Source: Lachnospiraceae bacterium (GTDB lineage: Bacteria > Bacillota > Clostridia > Lachnospirales > Anaerotignaceae). From it: a DNA stretch of 64,000 nucleotides. The notes beneath the pieces are model-generated. The model was not told the DNA's origin. It worked only from the letters and a program-made list of their open reading frames with translations, and did no database searches. Location: NCBI GenBank assembly GCA_910576545.1, contig CAJTKM010000012.1, positions 1-64,000 of the forward strand. The letters are read 5' to 3'. This document shows positions 52,590-63,700 of this stretch, in pieces; position 1 is the first letter of the stretch, and every line of letters starts with the position of its first letter. Position numbers and translations under genes: made by a program.

Positions 52590-53269
52590 CATTTTGTAGA
52601 AATAACAGGTATCCGCCCTTTGCTCCCAATCTCAATTCCCTCAGCCTGTGCCAAGTCCCTTGTCTTTATGTACGTTACGCCATCTTTGCGTATCATATCC
52701 GCTTTGAACTCTTTTCCATTGATAATGATTTTATCCCTTTCGACCACTTCCTTCTCCATCCTTTCCTTAAACTTCTCCCATGCGGCCGCATCTTCTACAA
52801 ACGGTGCAGGGCAAATCTTACCAACTACGTCAAAATGCCGTATCACATTTTCAAGTGGAATACTGTACTTTCTCATTAAATGCTCGCACAGCTCCGCAGC
52901 GTTTTCCAGCGTCTTTTCCGAAAAGTTATATCTTCCGTCCCGCTTCGTATCGCAAAGCTCTATGGAAATGCTGTTGTTATTCGTGCATTTCCCGTACCAT
53001 TTCCCGCCGCCGCTCTGGGCACAGGAAGGATATTTCCTGCCGCCCACAGACCATGCCACGCAGTCCTCTGGTACGCTCTGCACCACGCCGCCATCATCCA
53101 CAAAGAAATGCGCCGAAGCCTCTACAATACGGCTCTGGAAATACCTTGCGTTTGCCGCCGCCGTGTCCCCGTCGTTGCCTGTGTAATGGATTACCAGATA
53201 TTTCACATCGGACAGTTTCCGCTTCCCGCCGAAATTCCGCTTGTCCGCAAGCGCAACAGTCATTTTCAT
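52589..53269 (-). CDS. Phage endolysin, N-acetylmuramoyl-L-alanine amidase
   Basis: A 226-aa lysin. The Amidase_2 domain (about 20-165) has zinc ligands in LVIHYTGNDGD, IRHFDVVGK and ICPAPF. A C-terminal part (about 175-226) with IIINGKEFKADMIRKDGVTY, then IKTRDLAQAEG, looks like a small copper-amine-oxidase-N-type wall module. It overlaps the holin-like gene by 4 bp. Last gene of the phage late transcript. Confidence 0.9.
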   Translation of the reverse strand: MKMTVALADKRNFGGKRKLSDVKYLVIHYTGNDGDTAAANARYFQSRIVEASAHFFVDDGGVVQSVPEDCVAWSVGGRKYPSCAQSGGGKWYGKCTNNNSISIELCDTKRDGRYNFSEKTLENAAELCEHLMRKYSIPLENVIRHFDVVGKICPAPFVEDAAAWEKFKERMEKEVVERDKIIINGKEFKADMIRKDGVTYIKTRDLAQAEGIEIGSKGRIPVISTK

Positions 53270-53673
53270 GCGTTTTCCTCCCTTATAGCGGCTTCTCCGC
53301 TGTTGGGCAACAATCGCCCTTGACGGCTATGTGCCTTCACCAATTCCGCAGCCGCATTATTCTCTACCAGCATTTTGCGCATCTCCGTCAGAGCATCATC
53401 CACCCACTGGCTGAACGTATCAAACGAAACCGCCATTGCCACAGCCGGAAACCTCTGTACAAACAAATCGTACACCTGCCGCAGCTTCAGCTTGCCCGTG
53501 CCGCCGCCCAGTTCCTTCTCCGCATTCGTCACCGCCCACAACAGCCACGCCTTGACCTTCTCTGCCTGTGCCTTTGTCGGCAGTTTCAAAAAACGGTAAA
53601 CCGCGTAAATGATACACTCCAACACCGCCAGCAGTGCAACAATGACATACCAGTTTTCAATCAAAAACTTCAT
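53266..53673 (-). CDS. Phage holin-like protein (LLH type)
   Basis: A 135-aa protein with one N-terminal membrane segment (about 7-27) and a cytoplasmic part with KAWLLWAVTNAEKELGGGTG and KLKLRQVYDLFVQRFP, the form of phage LL-H-type holins. Placement directly before the amidase supports a lysis role. A good site is not obvious: GGAGGAATGA lies before the ATG. The 4-bp overlap with the amidase couples the two. Confidence 0.75.
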   Translation of the reverse strand: MKFLIENWYVIVALLAVLECIIYAVYRFLKLPTKAQAEKVKAWLLWAVTNAEKELGGGTGKLKLRQVYDLFVQRFPAVAMAVSFDTFSQWVDDALTEMRKMLVENNAAAELVKAHSRQGRLLPNSGEAAIREENA

Positions 53674-53688
53674 TCCTCATTCCTCCTT

Positions 53689-53985
53689 CTATTCTATCCT
53701 GTCAATGCCATACTGTACCGCGCATTCATGCTCAATCCTGCATCCTCTTGCCTCCTGCCAGCCTTTGACAAAATAAGCTATATCTGCCTTTGCTAAATCC
53801 TGAATACTTCTGGCTAAATATTCCAGAGGTTTTGCATCATTAGAAAAATCTGTGTAAAATGTTTCTATAACTTCTACTTCTTCCCCTATTTCAACTTTTG
53901 CCTTCTGAATTGCTTTAGCACGTTCCAATAAAATCTGCTCATCGGTTTTCCCTCTCATCGGCTGAGAAATAAATAATTTTTTCAT
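53689..53985 (-). CDS. DUF4406-type phage protein (nucleoside deoxyribosyltransferase-like)
   Basis: A 98-aa protein starting MKKLFISQPMRGKTDEQIL, the DUF4406 signature, with ARSIQDLAKADIAYFVKGW in the second half. The fold resembles nucleoside 2-deoxyribosyltransferases and is common in phages; its activity is not known. The start is the ATG at 53983-53985; it overlaps the upstream gene by 4 bp. Confidence 0.78.
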   Translation of the reverse strand: MKKLFISQPMRGKTDEQILLERAKAIQKAKVEIGEEVEVIETFYTDFSNDAKPLEYLARSIQDLAKADIAYFVKGWQEARGCRIEHECAVQYGIDRIE

Positions 53986-54272
53986 TCTCCATCCCTCCAT
54001 TCATGTATCAGGCTCTGCCCACTACTGCCTGTCTGTTCCTCGTGTAATCTGACCTTTTCCGCCTCTTTTGTTTCAAAGAATGACTTTGCCAGATATCCCA
54101 GTATCGTCCCAATGATAACCTTTGTGATATCACTGGACAAATTTTCGGCAATCTGCTCCCTGCCCAGAAACGCCAGCAAATAGGACAGCTGCAAATCTAA
54201 CAGCGCAATAAAAAGAATTGCTTTCACAGCCCGTTTCGTAAAGGTTTTCAGTTTCCTTTCCCTTCTTCCCAT
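53982..54272 (-). CDS. Small phage membrane protein
   Basis: A 96-aa protein with a basic N-terminus and two hydrophobic segments (about 16-36 and 48-66) and a charged tail. It could be a second holin or anti-holin by place and shape. GAGGAGG lies before the ATG at 54270-54272; an upstream in-frame start contains this site. It overlaps the DUF4406 gene by 4 bp. Confidence 0.65.
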   Translation of the reverse strand: MGRRERKLKTFTKRAVKAILFIALLDLQLSYLLAFLGREQIAENLSSDITKVIIGTILGYLAKSFFETKEAEKVRLHEEQTGSSGQSLIHEWRDGE

Positions 54273-54298
54273 ACTGCCGCCTCCTCGCAAAAAACTGT

Positions 54299-54580
54299 TT
54301 ATTTCCCGTCCCAATCGTGCGCCGTTTGGTTTAAGTGCTTTTCCAGCTTCTCATATGCGTTTGTCACATTTCCGTTTGCGCCCAACTGTTTCAGCCCGTC
54401 CAGCGTTGCTAAAAGCCCATAACACATTACGCACTGTTCCCGTTTGATTGCCTCAATTTCCGCGTCCTGTTCTTTCTGCCGCTCCACCCACTTAAAAACC
54501 TTGTACAGCAAGGCCCCCAGCGTACCAAACGCCGCCAGCAATGCGGCAAGCTCCAAAATCGTGTCCGTGTCAACATACAT
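54299..54580 (-). CDS. Small phage protein with N-terminal membrane segment
   Basis: A 93-aa protein: membrane segment (about 10-28), then KVFKWVERQKEQDAEIEAIK (helix) and QCVMCYGLLATLDGLKQLG. This pattern is common in clostridial prophage lysis modules just before the holin. Function unknown. Confidence 0.7.
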   Translation of the reverse strand: MYVDTDTILELAALLAAFGTLGALLYKVFKWVERQKEQDAEIEAIKREQCVMCYGLLATLDGLKQLGANGNVTNAYEKLEKHLNQTAHDWDGK

Positions 54581-54683
54581 ATCTGTCCCTCCCTTCTTTG
54601 TCCTTCATTATATTTCGTGGAGAATATCTGCCGCTCTCAATATATCTGGAAAGGCGGCCATATTATCCCCTGCTTCTCATTAT

Positions 54684-54720
54684 AAAAAAGGGGAAGGTGT
54701 CCTGCACCCTCCCCCTTTTT
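54684..54720 (-). terminator. Terminator after the giant phage protein
   Basis: On the minus strand GGGGGAGGGTG pairs with CACCTTCCCC over a 5-nt loop and six T follow. It starts 15 nt after the stop of the giant gene. The lysis genes behind it would need read-through or their own promoter. Confidence 0.8.
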
Positions 54721-54734
54721 GCCAGCCGAAATCC

Positions 54735-57700
54735 TCAGCCTTGTTCCAGCAGCTTCTCCGCCTTTCCGCCCAGCCTTAAATATTCTTTCCTTGCTTTCTC
54801 CGCTTTTTTATAGTCGCCGCTTGCCTTAGCTTCATGGTAAGCCTTTTTCATACGGCTTTTCATAGAAGTTTTTCCGCCGTTTACCTTCTTTTTGCCCTGT
54901 GCCTCCAGCGCAGCCCACGCCTCGTTGTAGTCACTTATATCCCCGTAAAGATAAGCGTTTGCCATCATCTCATAATCCATTTCATCCGGCTCCAGTTCTT
55001 CTTCCCAGTAATCGCCTTTGATTTCCTCAAAGCCTTCTTCCTCCTCCCCTTTGTAAATTTTGTTGTAAAGCGTTTTGACCCCCTTTTCTGCGTTCCCTCG
55101 GAAATATCCCTTTTCATGCAGCCTGTCTATAATATCCGTATATCTGTCAATATCTCCCTCATGGAACGCCTCCGCGCCTTCCTTCGCCAGCGGCTCCTCT
55201 TGTACTCTCTTTTTCTCGCCGCTTTCAATCGCATTGTCCAGTTTTTCGTTACTGATACCCTTGCCAACCATATAATTGTAAAGCCTTGTCGCCTCCTCCT
55301 TTTTCCCCGCAAGTTTCGCTTCAATCATGCCATCTATTGTCATTTGGAAATCTTTCTTTTCCGCTTTCTCCTCCTCGCTCCAAAAATCAGATGAAATTTC
55401 GTCAAAGGTTTCTACCGCTTCCTCGCCGTATTTCTTCTTTGTAATTTCGCGGATTACGCTTTCTATGTTGTCCTCCTTGTAGCCTTTTTCTCCCAGCGCG
55501 TCGCGCTGGTTCATGTAATCGCTGAAATCCTCCTTCCAGAACGCGTCAGCCGCAGCCTCCGCCTCTGCTTCCTTCCGCAGCCTGTCCTTCTCCCTGCTGT
55601 CCAGCTGGTTTTCCATCGTTTCCGCGCTGATTCCAGCTTTTATCATATCGTTATAAACCTTCGTCGCAAGCTCCTCGTTCCCGTCCAGCTTTGCCTCCAG
55701 CATACGCTTCACATAGTCCGCTGTATTTCTCTCCGAACCGATAAAATATTTCAGCTTTTCATTTTCATATTGTATATCAGGCCCTAAAATATGATTGATA
55801 AAGCTGTCTTTTATCGCGAATATATCCCGCTTTGCGCTGTTGATTGGAATACCTGTCAGCTTTGAAATACTCCCCGCTGTTTCTAAGAGCATTGCTGAAA
55901 ACGTATATCTGCTTTCCCCTTTCATAAATTTGTCCCATTCCTGAGCATTTTTCAGAATATCCGCCGCCCAGCTGAAATCTGTACGCTTCACGTCGTAGCC
56001 CTGCACAGCAGAAAGCAAATCCCGTAGAAAAGGAATATAATTCATAGGGTTAAAATTGTCATTCAGATTGGAGCCTAAAGCCGCCAGCAGCTTTTCTTTC
56101 GGTGTTTCTGCATCTTTGTAATCCCCCACCACAGCGCGCCGCCATTTTTCAAAGAAATCATCGTCCTCATCGTCCCGCACAGCGTCCACAAACCCCGCCA
56201 ATATCGCAACACCAATCCCGTTTGCCGTAAGCGTCAGAAATGTACGCATCATTCGCTTTCCGTTTTCCGGTGTCCTCTCGGCGTAAAAATTCACAAGTGA
56301 ATTGCGGAACATGTTATAAGTTTTCGTTGGCTCGCTCATAAAAGACGTTGCCATCTGGTTAAACATGCTCTTGCTCCTCATTAACTGGCTCCTGTGCAGT
56401 ATGCTGTCCACTACCTGTGTTTCGTCTATAATCTCAGTGAACCTCTCGCCAACGGCCCTGTAAAACCTGTCACTGTCCGGCGCAAGCTCCGGCTGTTTTT
56501 TCTTCGTTTCCAGTTCCACAGCCTTCCATATCCGGCCCCATGTAACTTTATCCGCTTTTCCCGCGCCCCACATGGTAAACTCCATAAATTTCTGGAAATA
56601 GCTCTGTCCAGCCATCATTTCCTCTATGCTCCGTCCAATGTTCATTTCATAATTGCCCCAATCCTTCCATCGGGCGATAGGCGCATATTGATATATCCGT
56701 TGAAAATCATTCTTTCCCGCTCCAAACGCCGCAAACAGGTATTTCGGAGAAATCACGTCCGCAGCCCGCAAGTAAGATACAGGCTGTTGAATGATTACCC
56801 GCGCATTGGCCCCAACGCTCGCAATCTTCATATTCCGCAAAAACATCTTCGGCAATGCCGCCGTATCGTCCCCGTTCGCCGCTCCGTTTATCCTGTCCAT
56901 AAGATTTGAAATATAGTTAATCCCCTTCGGGCCCATTACCCGCGTAATGCTTTTTCTCATGCTCTGTATCTGCTGCACGCCTTCCCCGCTTGGCAGTATT
57001 TTATAATTCAAAAGTTTGTTTAAGTCGCTCAGAACAGGCACAAATGCGTTATAGCTTGTCATTTGGTCGATATGCTTCGCGTATACGCTGAAAATATCTT
57101 TCAAAATAAGAGGGTTTTTTGCTTCCCGTATAATATGCCTTGTAATCCCCATACGCGCCAGCGTCCGCTTTTTCTTGTCTGCGCCATATTCCGCGTTGAT
57201 AAAGTCCTTGTCGCCCTCTATCGGGAAATAGTGCCGTTCCGTAAATTTCCGATACCCGTATAAGAGCATACTTGTTTCGTTTCCCCATCTGGCAACATCG
57301 CTGGAAAGATATTCCTGTATCGCCTCCGCAGCCTCCTTTTGCTCGGCAGTCAGTGTTTCCGTAATACGGGCAATCTCCGCCGCACTTGTCTGCACCGCCT
57401 CGTATTGCCGCGCAGCATCCTTGCCGCGCCGTTTCGCCGCCTTCTGCGCCGCTTCCCATGCCTTCCGCCGTTCGGCTTTTTTCTCTGGCGTTTCTTCCTG
57501 CTCCAGCGTTTCCTGCCATTCTTCCCTCATGATTTTTCGCCCGTATTTGTCCTGTTCAATGGTAAAACCGCCTGTATCTAAGTGGTTCTTCCCCTGTCTG
57601 CGCCGTGTCAGGCAGTAAAGGCTCATAATCTGCGGAATTGTCAGGTAAATTCGCACTTCCTTCCCGTCTGCGGTTTGTACGGTAAATTCCTTTGCCCCCG

Positions 57701-60700
57701 CCTTCCTCCATCTCCGTATGGTTTTTTCGTCCGCAATCTCGGCCATTTTCGCACGCGCTTCCTCCACATGGTTTATTTTCTGGTTGAAACCCTCTCGGAA
57801 GCCTTTATATATCGTGTTATAAATCCCTGTCCCCATGCTTTTGAAAAAACTGGGCGCGTCCATCATGTCAAGATTAAAAAAGTCCGAAATCTGCCGTATG
57901 GTTCCCGCCTGCCTTGCGGCCTTGCGCTTCTCCGTTTCCTGTATGTAGCTTTCCGCAATGCTGGAAATGCTTGCGTTCCTTCCCATGCTGATAAAACGGT
58001 TCGCGTCCATAATCGCCCGCTTCATGCTGTTTGTAATATCCCGTAAATCCCGCATTTCTGCCGCTGTCAGGTCTGCAAGCCTTACCTGATTTTTTCCAGT
58101 TTTGGGGAACATATCAATTAAATATTGCAGCATTTCCTCTATCTGCTCATCGTATTCAATGTAAAAATCAGCGTTCCCCTTCTCATCTGGCTCTAATTTC
58201 TTTATAGCCTCCTGCGCCCGTCTGAAATCTTCCTGTTTCAAAGTAATCTCATCGTCCGAAGTGTCCAGCTTCAGAAGAAATTCCTTTACCCCTGCAAGCA
58301 TGTTTTCCGGCAAATGATAAGTGTCAGTTGGCGTATCAATCCATTTTAGTAAAGCCTTCACATTCTTCTCTACGCCCCGCCGCATCTTCCGGTATTCTTC
58401 CCGTTCCCTCTGCGCCGCCTGCCGCTCCTTCAGCCGTTCATAGCGTTCGTCCTGCCGCTCCATAGCCCGTCTATGGCTTTCCGCCTGCCGCTCCAGCTGT
58501 GCGTCCTTCTTCCTTCTCAGCTCCTCCAGCTTTTTCCCTTCGCGTATGAGTGCCGCAAGACGCTCCTCTTTCAGTTTTTCTTTCATCTCGGCTTTTGCCG
58601 CCGCTTTGTCCTCCCGCCGCGCCTCTCGGTAAGCCGCCGCCCAAAGTGCCTCCCATTCCTTCAATTCGCTTATTTTTTCGTCCCTCTCGCGTACATTCTC
58701 TTTTTCCGCCTCCAGTTCCCGCCTGAGCCTGGCAATTTCCTTTGCCGTTTTCCGTCCTTCGCCCATTAACCGTGCAAGCTCGGTCTTTTTCGCCTCCTCA
58801 AGTTTTTTCTCATACCTTTCCTTTATCTCCTCCCGTAAATAATGCCGTGCGGCTTTCGCCTTTGCCCGCTCCTTTTCCAGCTTTTTCTCGTATCTGTCCG
58901 CAAAAGTCGGCTTCTGCATCTGTATGTCAAAATACATATCCCATAATTCATAAGATGCCTCTAAAGCCGCCTCGTCCATATCCATAGCATAGGGATTTTC
59001 ATATACTGGGTCCAGACTGTCAGCCACAGCGATTATATCCATAATCATATCTACTTCCGAACCTGTGAAATCCTCTTGGAATAGCTCAGGGTATCTCTCG
59101 GCAAGCTCCGCGTAGAGCGTATCTGCGGCAATGCCACCCTGTCTGCTCAGGCCAATCTTTCCAAAATTCCGCATCCGGGTTTCATTATATCCGCCGTAAT
59201 AGTCAAATTCCTTAACCATATCTTCCGTAACCTTGATTTTCGTCTTTCTCAAGTCGTTCTTCAAATCTCGGTATTCCTCGCTTGCCTCTTTGTTAAGTAC
59301 CCTGCTTTCGCTGATTACCTCATAAGCAAGTTTCTGTAATGCGCTCATTACCTTTTTTGCGTCCACCCTGTCCCCGTTCTGCGCAATATAGTCACAAAGC
59401 CCTGTAAAACGCTCGGTAAATTCGTCAAGGCTGAAACCGCTGTCATACCGTTTCAGGAAATTTCGTCCGGCTTTTCTTGCGCTTTCAGGGTCGTGCAGCG
59501 CGTCCCTTGTAATCGTAAACTGCCGTTTCAGTGCGGCGTTTGCCTCCGCAAGCCGTTCGTTCTCCGCTAAAATGCGCTGATATTCTTCTTCACGGATAGA
59601 AAATTTTGCGTCCTGTACGCTGTTAATGGCTTTCAGCCTGCTTTCACTGTTTCCCGCTTCATATTCCGTTACAGAAAGGCCGTTTTCTTCCAACCGTTTA
59701 CGCAGTTTTCCATCCGTTCCGGCAGGCAGCACTACCGTCAAAATTTCATCTAATCCGATAGCCCGCTTGGGCTTCGCTTCAAAATATTCCGTAGGCATTT
59801 CCGCCGCTGCCTTCAATGTTGAAAGAATGTCTTTTGCGGTTTTTTCGCTGATTTGATACGCATTTTTTGAAAATGCCTTCCTGATTGCAGAAGTAGTTTT
59901 CCGCCCCCTCGCCGCTTCTACAATCACGCTTCCTATGATGTCAGATTCATTAAAACTGTTATCGGAATGCGGCTTATTCTCCGCTTTCACCTCCGAAATG
60001 ATTTCCTCAATTTTTTTATCTATTCCATCTTTTATCGCTTCATATTCCGCCGAATCCACCCTTGATAAACGCCCTTTGTCTGTTTTTATTTCCGCAATGC
60101 TACTGTATTTTCTCGTTGCTACGCCTTGCAGGCCACTTGCAGTCAGGCCCCAAATTCCTTCCCCCTGCTCCTCCTGCGTTTCGCTCATCGCCTTTACCAA
60201 ATTTTCCAGCGTATAGGCATAATGCAGCTGTTGAAAACTTCTCCTGTTTCCAGAGGAGGTAAAAGGGTCTTTCCCATTGTAGACCCCTGCTTTTCCCAGC
60301 AGCCCCTCCAGCTGTGAACGCACCCAATTTTCAACATCTTTTTGAGAGGCTTTTTCCCGCATCGCGTCAGCCGTCGCATAATAATCTATCTTTTCAGAGT
60401 TAGTATCGCCTTCTTCCTGATAATGCAGCGCGTTTCTTGCAAATTCCGCCGCCCGTTCCGGCTTCAGCCGTTCCAGCCTTTTTTCTATTTTCTCTGGGGT
60501 ATTCATAAAATTTGAACGTTCCAGCAATCCCTTCCTGATTGCGCCCTTTACCTCAAAAAGCTCTGCATCGTCCAAATCCTCCCATGCGTCCAGCGTTTCC
60601 TTCAACTGTTCAAGCCTCTCTGTCCCCATGCTGTCTATAAAATACTGCAAAGAATTATTTCCAAATGAATCAAAATTCTTTTTTTCCCATATGGGCGTTA

Positions 60701-63700
60701 TATTTTCACCCTTTTCAGCCAAATATGCCGCCTGTACCGCATTATTCTGTGCCGCCTTTCTGCTGATATCCTCAAGGCTCATATTCGTTGAATCGTCAAT
60801 CCCTAAAGAGGATAAAACGCTTCCTCTTTGAAAAACTCCTTCCGCAACGCTTTTAGACAATTCCTCAATACGGTCCTCAAACTGCCGCTTTGTCTTATTA
60901 TCGACCTGATAATCAACGCGTGGAACTGTCGGTGTCCATGCATCACCACCATATACGACGTTTCTTTTATCAGCCTCCGGAGCAATGCTGTCCTTTCCAA
61001 ATATAACAGAAATTTCTCCGTATTTCTCGTGGCCCATGTTGTCTTTTACGATTGCGATTGAAGGCATGGGAAATCCCCCAATCTGCAAAGCAGATTCTAA
61101 ATCCTCCGCTTTCAGATTATGGACAGCAATTAAATCCTTTGTTTCTTCAACCTGTTCTCTCATGGAAAATTTTACATCTTTCCCCAATTTTGTTTCCCTT
61201 CGCCCATGCCTGAATTTTTCCGCAACATCTCTCGGCAGAATATCAGAATATATCCCGTTGACTTTCTCCAGCAATTCCTCTATACTGATAGTAGAGCCTG
61301 ATTTGAGGAGGGCGTTTCTGCCTGCATCCATGGCCGTGTTTACGGCAGGCTCTATTTTTTTTGCGTTTGCAGCGTAAAGCGTTCCAACGCGTTCCATCTC
61401 TATGTTTCCGTTTGCATATTCGTTGATTACGAAATATGCAGGGTACCCGCTTCCTTTTTCATCTTCTCCGTAGCCCATTAAGATATATGCGCTTTCCACA
61501 CCCTCTCTGGGCTCAAGTTCATTTATCTTGACCGCGTTTTCCAGCATTTCCCCCAGTCCGGAAAGCATAATGCCTGTTTCCTGCCATTTTCTTTGCAGAG
61601 AATGTTCTATCCCCTTTTTCGCAACCAGAATATCTTTCCTCGTATCCATATTACGGATAAATAATGCTGTATCTGTGTTTTTCGGGTGCTTCCTCCGCCT
61701 AGCGCTTTCCCTCGCAATCGCCAGAATATCCCGCTTCGTTTTTCCCTCCATTGCATGGCTGTCAAGCCTTGTCTTTTTCATGTCCGGTTTCGCGGTCAGG
61801 CTTTCATAGTTGATTTCTTTATTTTCCCGCAGCGAAAATTTCTCCCCTGTTGTTTCTACGAAAATTGTCTTTTCGTTTCCAATATCAGGGAATTTTTCTC
61901 TCCGCTCCTCCTCCGTTAAGTTTCTTCTTGCCTCCGTATCCCTCGCCTCAATCTCTCCCGCGGCGTTCCTGTAAGAATGATACGCATTTTCAGCCCCATA
62001 AGTTTTAGACATTTCTGTCAGAGAAGTTCCCCTGCTAAAGCCTTCAAAATTCTGTATCGCATGCTGTATTTCATGCAGGACAGACATTTTAGCAGGCTCC
62101 AACGTATATTCTGACTGCATCCCTTTGTCCAAAACAATTTCATTTCCCTCTGGATTGTAGTATGCTCTCCTTCCGTCTTGCATTTCTTCGTATCTAAAAG
62201 TCGCGTGCTGAAGATGAGGATAATTCTCAAATAACGCTTTATGCTGTATGTAGAATCCAAGCAGCTTTTTTTCCCTTCCTAATTCTGCCCCGTATATTTC
62301 ATCCAGCATTGGAAAGTCTTTATTTTCAAAATCCGCCTCTTTCCACATTTTTTTGTATCTCTGGTAATCTTCATTGTTTGCAAAATTCGCGTCCCCCTCT
62401 GGAAAAAAGCGAAATCCGCTGTCGTCAATTTCAAATCGCCATTCCCCATCCGCTCCTCGAAACCAGCCTGTATCATGGAAAATTTCTTCCTTGCTTCGGC
62501 CTGCCGCTTCCATCTTTTCAGCTTTTTCCTTTGTTGTAATATTCGCGTTCCGCGCCCTTCTCCCCGCAAAACTGAAAGCAACCTCCTCTACCTCTGCCGT
62601 TTCCCCCTCCGGCAGATATGAGTGGTTTTCATTGGCTTCGCTTTCGGAAATCCGTGCCTCTGCTTTTCCTTCCTGCATCTCCCCGCTCCGCTTCATTTCC
62701 TCTGCAAAAATCCTTTGTAGTTTCCGCGTGTTCTCAGCATTTTTATGTATATCGTCCGCAAATTCTGAAAATCTCTGGTCGTCCAAAAGTCCCTCCAGTG
62801 TTTCCAGCAATTTGTCAATAAACTCTTTCAGCTTTTCCAAAATTCCCGGCTCGCTTTGCTCCATCTCCCGAAGCAATCCCCGCAGCCCTTCTTCGTCTGC
62901 CGCAATCCTCTGGAACGCATCCGCTGTCATTTCCTCCATAACTTCCCCGATTGTGTCAACATGCCCCTCATATCTCCTCTTGTACTGCGAAATATAGTCC
63001 TCCGTCGTCTTGCCCTCTAAAGCCGCCGCCATACGGAAAACCGCTTCCTGTGCCCGCGCGTATCCCTCGGAGTTCGTTTCCCTGATATAATGGAGCGATT
63101 CATGAGCCAGCGTCCCCGTAAAACTCTCAGCGTCCAGCGCAATCACTATCTGCCCCCTGCCCCTTCTGTATAATCCGTTTGCATTATTTTCCAAATGGTC
63201 TACAAGGATAACTTCCGCTCCGCTTGTTTCTGCAATCAGCTTTGCAAATGCTTTCTGCGCCTCCGTCGCCGCCTCTGTTTCCAGAAAAACGCCCTTTGTC
63301 TGGCCCAGCTTCCCCGTCCCTTTCAATCTCGCGGAAATGTCCGCCGCTCTGTCCCTGCTTCCCGCCATATATGCCGCCGTCAGCAGCCCTCTGTCTGCGG
63401 CCGAAGTTTCCGCCGTTTGGCGTATCTCGCTTTCTGCAATTCCCGCCAGCCCTGCCGCGTAATAGGTTTGAAATGCCGGCAAAAAAGAAACATTTCCCCG
63501 CCGCTGTTCTTCTTCTGCCAAAAGCCGTTGTCCTTCCTCATAAAACCATCTCTCGCCGTATTCTGCTGAGGCCGTCGCTCTGTCTGCGTTCGTTCCTCTC
63601 CCCTGCTGATTTGTTCCGCTTTCCGGTATGTTTGTACCGTTTTCCTGTTGATTTGCTCCGCTTTCTGGCAGGTTCGTACCGTTTTCGCCCTCTTGCGTGT

